Positions 1 through 15,290 of a DNA stretch of 64,000 bases are shown piece after piece. Under the pieces are notes generated by a model. It did not search any database. It saw only the letters and a list, made by a program, of their open reading frames with translations, and had not been told where the DNA came from. Position 1 is the stretch's first letter. Every line of letters begins with the position of its first letter. A program made the position numbers and the translations under genes. The DNA is from Flaccisagitta enflata (taxonomy: Eukaryota; Chaetognatha; Sagittoidea; Aphragmophora): the NCBI GenBank assembly GCA_965153355.1, contig OZ231127.1:558001-622000 (forward strand). The letters are read 5' to 3'.

Positions 1-1193
1 CTTCTTTTTTTTTCATTTGCAAGATTTTTTTTTTCTCTTGATGTTTTTCATTTTCTGTATTCAGCTTTTTGTTTTTGACATTTTTACACGTTCTCTTATG
101 TTCTCTGTTTGTCGCTCATTGGAGGAAAAAAAACATTGGTGGAGTATAAAACAAAACGACTGCTTGACAATACCAGTTGTTGTAAAATACAACGACTACG
201 TGAAATAGTTGACAAAACAAGAGAGAATGTCGGTATATATGGACGAATATTTGCAATAACTACATTTTTTAACGATTCCATGCGTAAGGATGAATCTAAG
301 TGAGTGAGTGTCAAGGGGGTGATTTCTCTAATAGTAGAGACCGGTCACGTCGTAGAGCGAGGTTGTGTAAAATTATTGTTGGAAAACGCTAAATTTCAGA
401 GCGAAAGATGGCTTATCTACTTGATAAAAAGCTGTGATTATCAAGCAATGAGCTATGATCAATACAAAATATGCGAAAGGATGAAATATTACATCATTTG
501 GCATCAGGATATCATGAAAATCCGGAGGAAAAATGATTAACGCGAACTAAGGAAATTGTCAAAATAACCCTCAACTTCGAACCCTCAACTTCGAAGGAAG
601 GGGAAGGGAACTTTATATTCATCACTACGCGCGATTCAAATATATATGATAGGACACACCAAATACTGTCTGAGACTGGTTTCAAAAAATATTTTCTCTG
701 CCGCGCTCCCCTTCTACCAACCGCATGTTTTCATAGCAAATAAGCATTAAAACTACTGCGCAGCAAAACAGCTTCAGCAGGAAGTTTGCGTTTACAAACA
801 ATTTTTTAAACCCAGTTTCTATTTAATAATCATTGGCTTATGAATATTATTGATGGACCCGCTTGATGATTCATTGAACATTTACTTTTAATAAAGTTTC
901 ATTAAGCCTATTTTGACAAAATTTTCCAAAAAAGTAACCTAGAATATTTAGGCATCCTCTTACTACTAATAGAATTACCTCGCAACCTTGCCAGCGCGAT
1001 ACTGTTTGATGGTGGTAAGCTGTGGTTGATATCATCAAGGCCTTCTTGACTTCCTTAAACCGACCAAACGCTGGCAGTGATTGGTGGTGGAGGTAATATC
1101 TATGGTGGTTGCGTTGATGGTAATTTTGATTATTAGTGATGTAGCTGATGGAAGTGGAGGGTGCGGTTGTTTCGATAATGATTGTAGCGGGGG
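1..1193. other. AT-rich region without recognisable gene
   Basis: Only short unconvincing ORFs on both strands (up to about 144 codons) with no motif, no paired splice sites and no repeat structure that I recognise. Positions 570-610 contain a short tandem (aaccctcaacttcg twice). Confidence 0.5.
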
Positions 1194-1505
1194 TGTATAT
1201 TCTTGAGTCGCTTTTGATTTCCCCCACCCCCCTTCCTTTGATTTTCTTCCCCGCGACGCGGTGCGTCACATTTTTATATCCATGATTTTCTTCCCCATAT
1301 AGCAATCAAACTGTGCAGTTAAGGTTTAAATAGTGTTAAATTGTGTTTTACTAATTGAGTTTTATGATTTGGTACTGTAAAAAGTTATATTTTCCCCAAA
1401 TTTCCTTTTTTTCTCTTTTTTCCCCCTTTGTTTTCCTTCCCCATCTCCAGACCCTTTGATTTCCCCCCCCCCCCCACGGGGGGGGGGGGAACTCAAGAAT
1501 ATACA
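1194..1505. mobile_element. Short TIR element, family 1, copy 1 (MITE-like)
   Basis: The ends are perfect 15-bp inverted repeats, TGTATATTCTTGAGT at 1194-1208 and ACTCAAGAATATACA at 1491-1505. The 312-bp interior has no coding capacity. It contains the block CCCCATCTCCAGACCCTTTG and then a run of C followed by ACGGGG and a run of G, a perfect hairpin about 12 bp deep next to the right end. Two further copies occur at 16983-17885 and 31900-32159. No clear target-site duplication is visible. The class is inferred only from the TIRs. Confidence 0.75.
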
Positions 1506-1513
1506 GGCCTGGA

Positions 1514-2165
1514 TTGTAGTATTGGTGGTGATAATGATTTGTGGAAGTTGTGGATGTGGTGGTTGTGGTGATATTGCTTGTGTTGGTGGTGAAAATGATA
1601 GGTGGAAGTGGTGGGTGCGATGGTCGATGGTTGTGATGTATTTGGTGGTGATTACAATAGGTAGAGGTGGTTGTGTGGTTGTTGCGGTTGTTCTTTTGAT
1701 GTAAATGAGTGTTGAGATGTGGTGATTATGGCGGTTGCGGTGGTTGTGGTTGCTTTGTTGATGTTGTGGATGGGAGTTGAGATGTGGTGGTTGTGGTGGT
1801 TATGGTGGTTGTGGTGGTTGTGGTGGTTGTGGTTGCGTTGTTGGTGTTGTGGATGGAAGTTGAGATGTGGTGGTTGTGGTGGTTGTGGTGGTTGTGATGG
1901 TTGTGGTTGTTGTGTTGATGTTTTGGATGAGAGTTGAGATGTGGTGGTTGTGGTGGTTGTAGTGGTTATAGTGGTTGTGGTGGTTGTGGTGGTTGATGTG
2001 GTTGTGGAGGTTGTGGTTGCGTTGTTGATGTTGTGGATGGGAGTTGAGATGTGGTGGTTGTGGTGGTTGTGGTGGTTGTGGTGGTTGTGGTGGTTGTGGT
2101 GGTTGTGGTGGTTGTGCTGGTTGTGATGGCTGTGGTGGTTGTGGTTGCGTTGTTGATGTTGTGGA
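1514..2165. repeat. GTGGTTGTG-type minisatellite
   Basis: Degenerate tandem arrays of GGTGGTTGTG with a longer super-period (about 130 bp) marked by the recurring phrase TGTTGATGTTGTGGATG and GAGTTGAGATGTGG. The long Val/Trp-rich or Thr-rich reading frames here are repeat artefacts. Confidence 0.9.
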
Positions 2166-2363
2166 TGAGAGTTGAGATGTAAGTGAGACCGAAATTCATC
2201 ATCATGACTCGAGATAAAAAGGAAAACGGCCTCCTGCGACTCGAGCCTGTACTTCTTAGATGTTTCGTCGTCATCGTCATCATCGTCGTCACCGTCGTCT
2301 CTGTCGTCATCGTCGTTGTCTACTTCTTATTTGACGCCTTCTACGTCGTCGCCTCCCACCTCT

Positions 2364-2620
<257 letters not shown>

Positions 2621-3095
2621 CGCGTGTGTGTTTGTGTGTCTTCCTATCTATTGCCTGGTTGGGTCACAGCTGGTCTCGTAATGAAGTTTTCAGATGCTAA
2701 GAATTACGATCAACTTCATGAATCTATGATGTCACAGAAGGAGTCACCAAAGAAGGCGAATCCGTTATTAAGGTTATTAACAATCCATTGTTTAAGCTGT
2801 TAACAAAGCCGTTACCGAAGCAATCGCAGCTACTAATAAAGCTGTTACCGAAGCTGGTGCCAAAGCTGTTACCGAAACTGGTATTACCAAAGCTGTTAGC
2901 ACGCTTTTGTCTTGTTGTTGTTTCTTTTTGCTATTTTTTTAATTTCTTTTTTTCGTAATTTTTCGTCGATTGAAAAGCAATGTTTTGATTTCTTTTTAAA
3001 TTCGGATTGATTTTACCACGTTTTCGATCCACGTCTCTTATGTTCGTCTATTTTGTTTTTAATCTTGTTTTGAATTTTGTTTTTAATTTGGTTTT

Positions 3096-3688
<593 letters not shown>

Positions 3689-3698
3689 TTACTGTTGT

Positions 3699-5292
3699 AC
3701 ACTTTTAGTGCGTGCACGCGACTCTCTACCCCGCTCCGTCAGTCGGTCCGTCCGTCAGTCCGTCGATCCATCGGTCCATCGGTAACACTTTGCTTTTTTT
3801 CGTCTTTTTGGGTCGTCTGGAGTTATTTTTAGTCATTTTTTTGTTGTTATTGAGAATTATTGGTTGCTTTTAGTCATTTTTGGTCATTTTGGTCATTTTG
3901 GTCATTTTGGTCATTTTGGTCATTTTGTTCGTTTTGGTCATTTTGGTAGTTTTTATTTTGATCATTTTTGGTCAATTTTGATCATTTTTGATTATTTATG
4001 ATTATTTTTGGTCATTTTTGGTCATTTTTGGTCATTTTTGGTAATTTTGGTCATTTTTGGTCGTTTTGGTCATTTTTGGTCATTTTTAATCATTTAGGTC
4101 ATTTTTGGTCATTTTTGGTCATTTTTGGTCATCTGTGGTCATCTGTGGTCATCTTTGGTCATTTTGGTCATTTTGGTCATTTTGGTCATTTTGGGCATTT
4201 TGGGCATTTTTGGTCATTTTTGGTCATTTTTGGTCATTTTTGGTTAAAGTCTGCTGGTTAAAGTCTGCTGGTTAATGTCTGCTGGTTAAAGTCTGCTGGT
4301 TAAAGTCTGCTGGGTAATGTCTGATGGTTAAAGTCTGCTGGTTTAAATCTGCTGGTTTAAATCTGCTGGTTTAAGTCTGCTGGTTTAAATCTAATGGGTT
4401 AAGTCTGCTGGTTAAAGTCTGCTGGTTTAAATCTGCTGGTTTAAGTCTGCTGGTTTAAGTCTGCTGGTTTAAATTTAATGGTTTAAGTCTGCTGGTCTAA
4501 TGGTTTAAGTCTGCTGGTTTAAGTCTGCTGGTTAAAATGGTATTAAAGATAAGTATGGTGTAAGTCTGGTTAAAGTCTGGTTTAAGTCTGGTTTTAGTCT
4601 GGTTTAAGACTGGTTCATGTCTGATTTATGTCTGGTTTAGGTCTGGGTTAGGTCTGGTTTAGGTCTGGTGTATGTCTGGTTTTTGTCTGGTTTATGTTTG
4701 ATTTAGGTCAGATTTAGGTCTGGTTTTGGTCTGGTTTTGGTCTGGTTTTGGTTTGGTTTAATTCTGGTTTGAGTCTGGTTTGAGTCTGGTTTGAGTCGGG
4801 TTTGAGTCTGGTTTGATTCTGGTTTGAGCCTGGTTTGAGCCTGGTTTGAGTCTGGTTTAAGTCTGGTTTGAGTCTGGATTGAGTCTGGATTGAGTCTGGA
4901 TTGAGTCTGGATTGAGTCTGGATTGAGTCTGGATTGAGTCTGGATTGAGTCTGGATTGAGTCTGGATTGAGTCTGGATTGAGTCTGGATTGAGTCTGGAT
5001 TGAGTCTGGATTGAGTCTGGTTTGAGTCTGGTTTGAGTCTGGTTTAAATCTGGTTTATGTCTGGTTTATGTCTGGTTTATGTCTGATTTATGTCTGATTT
5101 AGGTCTGGTTTAATTCTGGTTTGAGTCTCGTTTGAGTCTGGTTTGAGTCTGCTTTGAGTCTGGTTTGAGTCTGGTTTGGGTCTGTTTTGGGTTGCGTTTA
5201 AGTCTGATTTTCGATAAAAAGGTACAATAAGGAGTTTGGTCAATTCAGTTATTTTTGTCCTGCACGCGACTTATAGGTGTTGGCCTTGTTTT
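3699..5292 (+). mobile_element. GTCGCG-family element, long form, filled with tandem arrays
   Basis: It begins with a CGTGCACGCGACT half-hairpin followed by a GTCC/GTCA tetranucleotide tract (3735-3785) and ACACTTTGCTTTTTT. It ends with GCACGCGACTTATAGGTG and GGCCTTGTTTT at 5263-5292. Between these caps are three successive arrays: TTTTGGTCAT (about 3870-4240), GTCTGCTGGTTAAA (about 4245-4555) and GTCTGGATTGA/GTCTGGTTTGA (about 4560-5200). The same start and end caps bracket shorter GTCATTTTAA arrays in copies near 7040-7275 and 13759-14632, so I treat the whole as one expanded copy. Confidence 0.65.
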
Positions 5293-6755
<1,463 letters not shown>

Positions 6756-6867
6756 GTGAACATGTTGAGAAACAGGAAAGGACCATGAATTTGCAACCAA
6801 TATGTAGCAAAGATTCATTTTGGGTGGGTCTTTACTGAATCGTATTTGTGGCGTGCAATGGATAATT

Positions 6868-7275
6868 TCTATGTACTTTTCTGTCCGTCTGTCTGTCTGC
6901 TTGTCTGTCTGTCTGTCTGTCTTTCTGTATGTCTGCTTGTCTGCTTGTCTGCATGCGACTTGGGTAGCCGCGTATCCAGCCTTGTTGATCCTCTTCTTGT
7001 CTTATTTATCAAAGAGGAAAGCACAAATTGCATTTGGATCTTGTCGTGTCGTGTCGTGTCCACCCATCGGTTGGTTGGTCGGTCTGTTTATCCATTATAT
7101 TTTACTTCATAAGTCAATTCTATTTTTTTAAAGTCATTTTAAGTCATTTAAGAGTATTCCAAGTCATTTTACGTCATCTTTGTCATTTATGTCATATTAA
7201 GTTAATTAGAATTGTACTCAGCCAATCTAAGTAAGTCTCGCAATCGACTTATAGTTGTTGGCCTTGTTTCATAAC
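6868..7275 (+). mobile_element. Two adjacent GTCGCG-family fragments
   Basis: The first (about 6868-6990) has a GTCTGTCTG/CTTGTCTG tract and ends GCATGCGACTTGGGTAGC then CAGCCTTGTT. The second (about 7037-7275) has GGTTGGTTGGTCGGTCTG, a short AAGTCATTTT array and the end CGCAATCGACTTATAGTTG then GGCCTTGTTTC. Their different ends define two subtypes: A ends in GTATCCGGCCTTGTT, and B ends in CGACTTATAGGTGTTGGCCTTGTT. Confidence 0.65.
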
Positions 7276-7483
7276 CTGCGTTTTTTGCATTACTGCCCCT
7301 GCTCTATCGTCCGGGGACTGTCCGGTCTTGTTTCAGTCATTTCCAATACTTTCTATGAAGATTTTTTTACCTACTGCAGTTTAAAGTATTACGATAAAAT
7401 TATCTTCTACTACAGCGAAAAAATGGCTACTTAGGGATCTAAGGATATGATGGCTCTCTCTTTTTATCTCTCTGCTTTTCTGT

Positions 7484-8454
<971 letters not shown>

Positions 8455-8862
8455 TGTGATTGAAGCAGTAGTAACATTGTCAGCCCTCAAGGCAGTATCA
8501 ATATTGTCAGTACTCGAGGTAATAGTCACATTGTCAGCACTCAAGGCAGTAGCAACATTGTCAGCACTCAAGGCAGTAATGAAATTATCAGCACTCAAGG
8601 CAGTAGTAACATTATCAGCACTCAAGGTAGTAGTACCTTTACCAGCACTCAAGGCAGTGTAACATTATCAGTATTCAAGGCAGTAGTAACATTATCAGCA
8701 CTCACGGCAGTAGTAACATTGTCAGCACTCAAGGCAGTAGTAACTTTATCAGTACTCAAGGCAGTAGTAACTTTATTAGTACTCAAGGTAGTAGTAAGCT
8801 ACTACTGGTAAAATTATCAGCACTTGAGGCAGTAGTAACATTATCAGCACTCAAGGCAGTAG
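8455..8862. repeat. 27-bp minisatellite
   Basis: About fifteen degenerate units of AGTAGTAACATT followed by ATCAGCACTCAAGGC. Because 27 is divisible by three, both strands show open, periodic frames of about 75 residues. There are no unique spacers, so it is not a CRISPR array. Confidence 0.9.
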
Positions 8863-9120
8863 TAGGAAAAGCGGCCTTTGCTCAAGCTTAAACTTTTAAC
8901 CTTTAAGTGCGTAGAATGCGTTCAACCAAATCCCTTCGATTCCCGTGGCAATGAAAAAGAATCTCTATCTTTTAGTCCTCTGTTTCTACTTCTGTCTTAC
9001 TGTCTTACTGTTTATATGTCTGTCTATCTCTTTTTTTTCTCAGTGTTCTTCTTTTACTGTCTCTGTCTTTATCTATCTTCCCCTATCATTGTCTATTCTC
9101 TCTCTGTCTCTCTCTCTCTG

Positions 9121-9168
<48 letters not shown>

Positions 9169-9675
9169 TGGCGGAATAGGGAGAAAGGGAATTGAGCCGT
9201 CAAAAGCAAAAATTAAAAGAGTGAGTGCTTTTCACTTTCTTTCCTTCTTCTTTTCTTTTTTTGACTTCTCTTCCTCCGGCCCCCCCCCCCCCCCTAACAT
9301 TTTCTTCTTCTTTTTCCCCACTATTGGCCAAAGCCAAGCTTAAAATTGCAAAAAGGAAAAAGAATCAGCGCAAAGAGTTTTTTTGTTTTTTTGTTTTTCA
9401 CAATCTATCAAATATTCAGCTTTTAGAGGCATCCTATGTACGGAAATATCATCAATGAGAAGAACGAATATAACTAAAAGGTGAGCGAAATATCGTGCTT
9501 ATAACTGACAAAAAATATATGTGCGTGTATTCCGAATTTCTGATTTTGTGAAGTCTTTCCTCTCATTCTAATTAGATATTCTTAAACTATTCAGTAGAAT
9601 CTTGATTCTTCACAGATGATAGATTCGGGTAGATTTTAATTGTTCCCAAAATTTGATCAAGATATTTTCTCTTTT
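8863..9675. other. Unique sequence with a (CT)n tract
   Basis: A (CT)n/(CTGT) tract lies at about 9096-9164 and a poly-C stretch at 9280-9294. No gene seen. Confidence 0.55.
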
Positions 9676-9935
9676 TAGTCGCATGTACGCGACTCTACAA
9701 CCCGCTTTGTCCGTCGGTCGGTTGGTCAGTCGGTCGGTCACACTTTACTTTTTTTTATGATTTTATTTCTTTGACCTCATTACTCCTACCCAAATGATCT
9801 GGTGACCTAAAAAATAGCCCCTGCCCAACCGCAAATTTCAGGGACCAGTAAAAAGTTTTGTGTCTGAGTTTCAATCCATCAGTCTATCAGTCCATCAGTC
9901 CATCAGTCCATCAGTCCAGCCTATCCAGGCTAAAT
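9676..9935 (+). mobile_element. GTCGCG-family element, subtype A
   Basis: It starts TTTTTAGTCGCATGTACGCG, a 5' hairpin, followed by CTCTACAACCCGCTTTGTCC, a GTCGGTCGGTTGG tract, CACACTTTACTTTTTT, and the body phrase CTCCTACCCAAATGATCTGG. A CCATCAGT tetranucleotide-like array (about 9880-9920) follows. Confidence 0.7.
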
Positions 9936-9945
9936 CCAGGCTATA

Positions 9946-10862
9946 ACCTTGGGGACAAAAAAATGGCGGATTTTTCAAAACAGATTCTATCTATCTTGAT
10001 CTAATAAAAACTTATTAAAATCGGTGATGGTTAGAAAGCTCTTCAAAAGATCTTTCATTTGAGTTGTATCTGGAATTTTGAACTCAAACGGTTTAGGAAC
10101 TAGAGCAGTTTGAACATGACTACTCTTTTTCTGCTCTGACATCTTGGCAAGAATGAGTGCTAAAGAATAATCATCTTAAAACCATAGTAAAAATTCTCTG
10201 ATTTTGATGAAAATTGAACTGAAAGCCATAAACACCATCTTCTGACAGCACCTGAAAAATTTTCAAAATCGGAAAACTTTTTCTATCATTTTCATCATGA
10301 GAAAGATCTCAAAATTTTCATGCAATCTGAGTGTCAATGAGATAGCAACATGGTTTTCTTCAAGGATTTTTGTCATCAAGTTATGACAAAAATCATATCA
10401 AATTCATGATGGTTTTGAAGCTCTGAGAATAATGTTTAAGTTAGAATAGCATAGGATAGGTTTTGCCGATTCAGTAGTGGAATAAATGTAACTTCCGCAA
10501 ACCACTTTAGATTTAGCCTATTTTATTGAGATCTAGAATATAAAACTATGAAAACCCTAGTAAAAATCATCAGATTGGCATAAAAACTGAAATGATATCA
10601 AAAGACCGACACTAGAATAACCACCTAATATTTTGCAGAAATCGGATCAAATCCTCTATCATTTTCTGAAATTCTAACTTTTTGAAACTCCCTTTTATAG
10701 AGTCACGGGCAGTACAGAAAAGGAGCAGTCATGTTCAAATTACCCTAACTTCTAAACTTCTAAACAGATACGACTCAAATTTTGATAAGTTTTTCTTGAA
10801 TTGAGATAGATAAAATCTGTTTTAAAAAATCCGCCATTTTTTTTGTCCCCAAGGTTAGAATT
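9946..10862. mobile_element. Fold-back element with long inverted arms
   Basis: The left end reads CCTTGGGGACAAAAAAATGG. The right end is its reverse complement (CCATTTTTTTTGTCCCCAAGG), and similarity continues inward for about 200 bp on each side (for example TTTGAACATGACT matched by AGTCATGTTCAAA). The interior also has a diverged direct duplication (about 10180-10320 and 10545-10680, sharing TAGTAAAAAT...TCTATCATTTTC). No coding capacity is seen. It resembles a fold-back or long-TIR MITE; the superfamily is undetermined. Confidence 0.75.
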
Positions 10863-11114
10863 GTTCTGACCTTATTTAGGTTTTTGTGAATCTGGACTTA
10901 TTTCTTTTAAGCTTATTTAGGTTTTGGTGAATCTGGACTTTTTTCTTTTCCAGCTCTGATTGCTATGTTGTTAGTTAGGCAGGAAATGGGATGGGTACGG
11001 GACCTCTCCTGGGTGTTTGTAAAATATAGATACTAGTTCTCTAGTGTTGTCATTGTTCTAGGAGAAAAAGTCATAAAGAGAAATAAGAAAGAAAAAAAAC
11101 ACTTACGGATCTTT

Positions 11115-11511
<397 letters not shown>

Positions 11512-11599
11512 AAATGCTTGTGTATCATACTTATGAACATGTGACTACAATTTAGTCAAAATGTTTCATTCTTTTTAGTTCTTTTTATTCCTTCTTTTT

Positions 11600-12765
11600 C
11601 ATTTTTTGTCATCTGATGAAAAACTTATTTCATATGATGAGAACTTTTTGTCATCTGATCAAATTTCTTTATTCTCTGATGAAAATTTGCTGTCATCTGA
11701 TGAAAATATTTTTTCATTTGATGACAATTCTTTATCATCTGATGCCATTTTCTTATTTGTTGTCATCTGATGAAAATATTTTTTCATCTGATGACAATCT
11801 TTTGTCATCTGATGAAAATTTTTTGTCATCTGATGAAAATTCTTTGTCATCCGATGATTTTTTTTTGTCATCTGTTGAAAAATTATTTATTATCTGATAA
11901 AAATTTTTTGTTATCTGATGAAAATATTTTGTCATCTGATGAAAATTTTTTGTTATCTGATGACAATTTTTTGTTATCTGATGAAAATTTTTTGTCATCT
12001 GATGAAAATTTTTTGTCATCCAATAAAATTTTTTTGTCATCTGATGAAAATTTTTTATTATCTGATGAAAATTTTTTGTCATCTGATGAAAATTTTTTGT
12101 CATCAGATGAAATTTTTTTGTTATCTGATGTAAATTTTTTGTCATCTGATGAAAATTTTATGTTATCTGATGAAAATTTTTTGTCATCTGATGAAAATTT
12201 TTTGTCATCTGATGAAAATTTTTTGTCATCTGATGAAAATCTTTAGTCATCTGATGAAAATTTTTAGTCATCTGATGAAAATTTTTCGCATCTGACGAAA
12301 AATATTTGCATCAGATGAAAATTTGTTGTCATCTGATAAAAATTTTTAGTCATCTGATGAAAATTTTTTGTCATCTGATGAAAATTCATTCTCATCTGCT
12401 GAAAGTTATTTGTCATCTGGTGAAAATTTTTTGTCGTCTGATGAAAATTTTTTGTCATCTGATGAAAATTTTTTGTCATCTGATGAAAATTTTATGTTAT
12501 CTGATGAAAATTTTTCATCATCGTATGAAAAATTTTTTCATCTGATGACAATTTTTTGTCATCTTATAAAAATTGGTTGTCATTTGGTGAGAATTTTTTG
12601 TCATCTGATGAAAATTTTCTCATCTTATGAAAACTTTTTATGATATGATGAAAATTTTTTGATGTCTGATGAAAGCTTTTTTGTCATTTGATGAAATTTT
12701 TTTTTGTATGTGATGAAATTTCTTTTTCATCTATAGACAACTTTTTTTTTCATTTGAAAAAAATT
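11600..12765. repeat. 21-bp palindromic minisatellite (TCATCTGATGA core)
   Basis: About fifty degenerate copies of GTCATCTGATGAAAATTTTTT. Every unit contains the near-perfect palindrome TCATC-T-GATGA, so each can form a small hairpin. The 21-bp period leaves long periodic frames open on both strands (SDENFLS-like on plus), which are artefacts of period and composition. Units become ragged at both ends. Confidence 0.93.
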
Positions 12766-12821
12766 TTTTTATCATACAAGACAGTGGAGAGTGATCATGG
12801 GTTATCTGGTGATGTCATTTC

Positions 12822-13175
12822 TCTAACCATAGACCTCGTGAGAGAGACATCGATTTATCATTGTTAACCATAGACCTCGTGAGAGAGACGTAAATATTAG
12901 ATTGGTAACCATAGCCCTCATGGGAGAGACAAACCGTAAACTTGGAAGCGAGACATTTGATGTGATTGCCAATGATAACTCAATAAGATCAATGCTCGTG
13001 CACTGGTTTACTGAGGCCTTGACATTGATACACGGCGATCGAATCGCGGACGGTTGGGCAGGAGTGGTGATGCATAAACGCCTCGCGAGTTTAGAAATAT
13101 TTTGGACGAACTGATGGATGGATGGATGGACCCACTGACACGGCAAGGTGTAGTTGCGTGTCCGCGACTAAAAAG
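12822..13175. repeat. Short 'CCATAGACCTCGTGAGAGAG' repeats and a GTCGCG-family end
   Basis: Three copies of TAACCATAGACCTCGTGAGA lie at about 12823, 12869 and 12907, spaced about 40-46 bp. At 13110-13175 a GATG tract is followed by GTAGTTGCGTGTCCGCGACT and AAAAAG, the inverted hairpin end of a GTCGCG-family copy. Confidence 0.6.
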
Positions 13176-13465
13176 ATTGGGGAGATTTTGGTACCAGTAA
13201 TGGCGGCTGTCGCTGTGAGGAAAAGAATCATAAGCATTGGTCATTTTTCAGTAAGCTTTTGTCTTCAGTTACTGCAATTTTTTGTTGTGTGCTATGCGAC
13301 TCTACACTCTGCTTTGTCGGTCTGTCCATCCGTTGGTCCATTGGCTGGATGCCCCTGCCCACCCATCCGTGATGATAATGTAACCCCGCGTTACTTGTTT
13401 CAATTTGCTAAGTAGTTGTCTCAATGACTGTCTATTTGTGCATCTTTTTTTTTTTTTTTTGATCG

Positions 13466-13524
13466 GTTCAGCCTAATCTTTGTTTACTTACAAATAGATT
13501 GAACAAAGATTAGGCTAAACTAAA
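13466..13524. repeat. Inverted repeat hairpin
   Basis: AGCCTAATCTTTGTT at about 13469-13483 is matched by AACAAAGATTAGGCT at about 13502-13516, giving a 15-bp stem with an 18-nt loop. A poly-T tract precedes it. A partial GTCGCG-family copy (13288-13390) lies upstream. Confidence 0.75.
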
Positions 13525-13758
13525 TCACTCGTCTGCCATTAAATGTATGTGCTCATTTCAACTTTGATGCCTTCTTCCAATTGCTTTCAGATGTTTTTTG
13601 GGTCTCTATTTGGCTTGAGTATTATGATTCCATTTACGATGTAAGGAACAATGAAATGAATGTTTTAGTAGATGCAGAGAATGACCGAGGGAATCGAAGG
13701 ATTTGATCTTTTACGGGAATGCCTCATTTATATTGGGTAATTTCTCCTCATCCTCCTT

Positions 13759-14632
13759 TTTAGTCGCGTGCACGCGACTCTACACCCCGCTTTGTTGGTC
13801 CGTCGGTCCGTCGGTCCGTCCGTCGGTGCGTCACACTTTACTTTTTGGGCAGCGGCCCCGAAGGGGCCGATGACCTATGCTTTCACACAGGAGAAATTTC
13901 TCCTCCGTACCCCCCCCTATACCCCTTCAAGACCAAATCTCAGCCTTGAGGTCCAAATCCCTTGACCTCAAGACCCAAATCCCAGCCTTGAGGCCCAAAT
14001 CCCAGCCTTGAGGCCCAAATCCCGGCCCTGAGGCCTAAATCCCAGCCTCCAGGCCCAAATCCCAGCCTCAAGGCCCAAATCCCAGCCTTGAGGCCCAAAT
14101 CCCAGCCTTGAGGCCCAATTCCCAACCTCGAGGCTCAAATCCCAGTCTCGAGGCTGAAATCCCAGTCTCGAGGCTGAAATCCCAGCCACGTGGCTCAAAT
14201 CCCCACCTTTAAGCTCAAATCCCAGCTTCAAGGCCCCAATTCCAGCCTCCAGGCTCAAATAAAAACAGCATAGGTCATCGGCTTCTTCGGGGCCGCTGCC
14301 CCTCTCACCACCTCACACCCTCATACACTCACATAGGGGCAACGGGTACCGCTGACCATCTAACGCTTTTGCGACTATTTTGTAATGTAACGTCAACTCT
14401 TAGGTCCTTTTAAGTCTTTTTTAGTCATTGATAGTTATTCTAAGTCATTTTGAGTCATTCTAAGTCATTCCATGTCATTTTAAGTTATTTTTAGTCATTT
14501 TTGGTCATTAGGTTTTTAAGTCATTTTAAGTCCTTTTTGGACATTTCAAATCATTTTAAGACATTCTAAGTCATTCTAAGTCATTCTTACCCTGTAAATC
14601 TCGCACGCGACTTATAGGTGTTGGACTTGTTT
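13759..14632 (+). mobile_element. GTCGCG-family element, subtype B, with nested minisatellite element
   Basis: The start TTTTTAGTCGCGTGCACGCG (a perfect hairpin), CTCTACACCCCGCTTTGTTG and a GTCCGTCG tract lead to ACACTTTACTTT. The copy is then interrupted by a minisatellite element at 13846-14375. It resumes with an AAGTCATTTT array (14395-14590) and ends CTCGCACGCGACTTATAGGTG and GGACTTGTTTT. Confidence 0.75.
13846..14375 (-). mobile_element. Hairpin-capped minisatellite element (type C), copy 1
   Basis: One end is GGGCAGCGGCCCCGAAGGGG then CCGATGACCTATG. The same block returns inverted at about 14268-14300 (CATAGGTCATCGGC...GGGGCCGCTGCCCC). The outer end is GGTACCGCTGACCATCTAAC and GCTTTTGCGAC. 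Between the caps are about 14 units of AGGCCCAAATCCCAGCCTTG (20-21 bp). It sits in the poly-T following ACACTTTACTT of the surrounding GTCGCG copy. Confidence 0.75.
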
Positions 14633-14804
14633 TTTCTTCCCTCTCCTTCCACGGCATAGATTTAGTTCTAAGCAAGGCAATAAGTGCCGCGAAAAAAAAT
14701 ACTATTGATACAATAGCAATACTTTACATGTTCCATGATCTCTTTTCGTTTTTATATCGAATCAATATCAAAATTGATTGGAACCTAACTAAAAAGAAAA
14801 AGAA

Positions 14805-15086
14805 CAAGCCCGGATACACAGCTACCTAAGTCGCGTGCGGGTGGGCAGGGGCCATATTTGAGGTTGCTTCATCATTTGGGCAGGAGCAGTGAGGCAAAAG
14901 ACCACAAAAAAAACAAAAAAAGTAAAGTGTGACGGACCGACAGACGGACCAACGGACGGACCGACGGACTGACGGACCAACGGACCAACGGACCGACGGA
15001 CCGACGGACCGACAGGCCGACAGACCGACGGACCGACGGACGGACCAACAAAGCGAGTTGTAGAGTCGCGTAACACGCGACTGAAA
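14805..15086 (-). mobile_element. GTCGCG-family element, subtype A
   Basis: Read on the minus strand it starts at the hairpin (AGTCGCGTGTTACGCGACT), then CAACTCGCTTTG, a GTCCGTCGGTCC tract of about 110 bp, CACACTTTAC, the body phrase GCTCCTGCCCAAATGATG, and ends at CGCACGCGACTTAGGTAGC, GTGTATCCGGGCTTGTT. It is the clearest full-length subtype A copy. Confidence 0.8.
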
Positions 15087-15290
15087 ACAACAGGTACCGA
15101 GCCCTTGGATGACTGTTTTTTTTTTTTAGAATTGAAGGAGAAGAAGAAGGAGACGGAAAAAGAACAAGGCTAGATACACGACCACCCTAGTCGAGTGTGG
15201 GTGGGCAGGAGCAGTGCTGGAGAAGGTCACTAGAGGATCTGGGCAGGAGCAGTATGCTCAAAAAGCTGAAAAAAGCAGAAAAAGTAGATA

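Noticed and set aside
8455-8862. CRISPR-like regular repeat
   Set aside because: 27-bp units are directly contiguous with no unique spacers, and the host is eukaryotic.
11600-12250. Long repetitive frames SDENFLS / TKNFHQM on both strands
   Set aside because: Both follow from a 21-bp minisatellite whose period is a multiple of three.
13940-14258. Open frames in the AGGCCCAAATCCCAGCC array
   Set aside because: Translation of a 20-21 bp minisatellite within a non-coding element.
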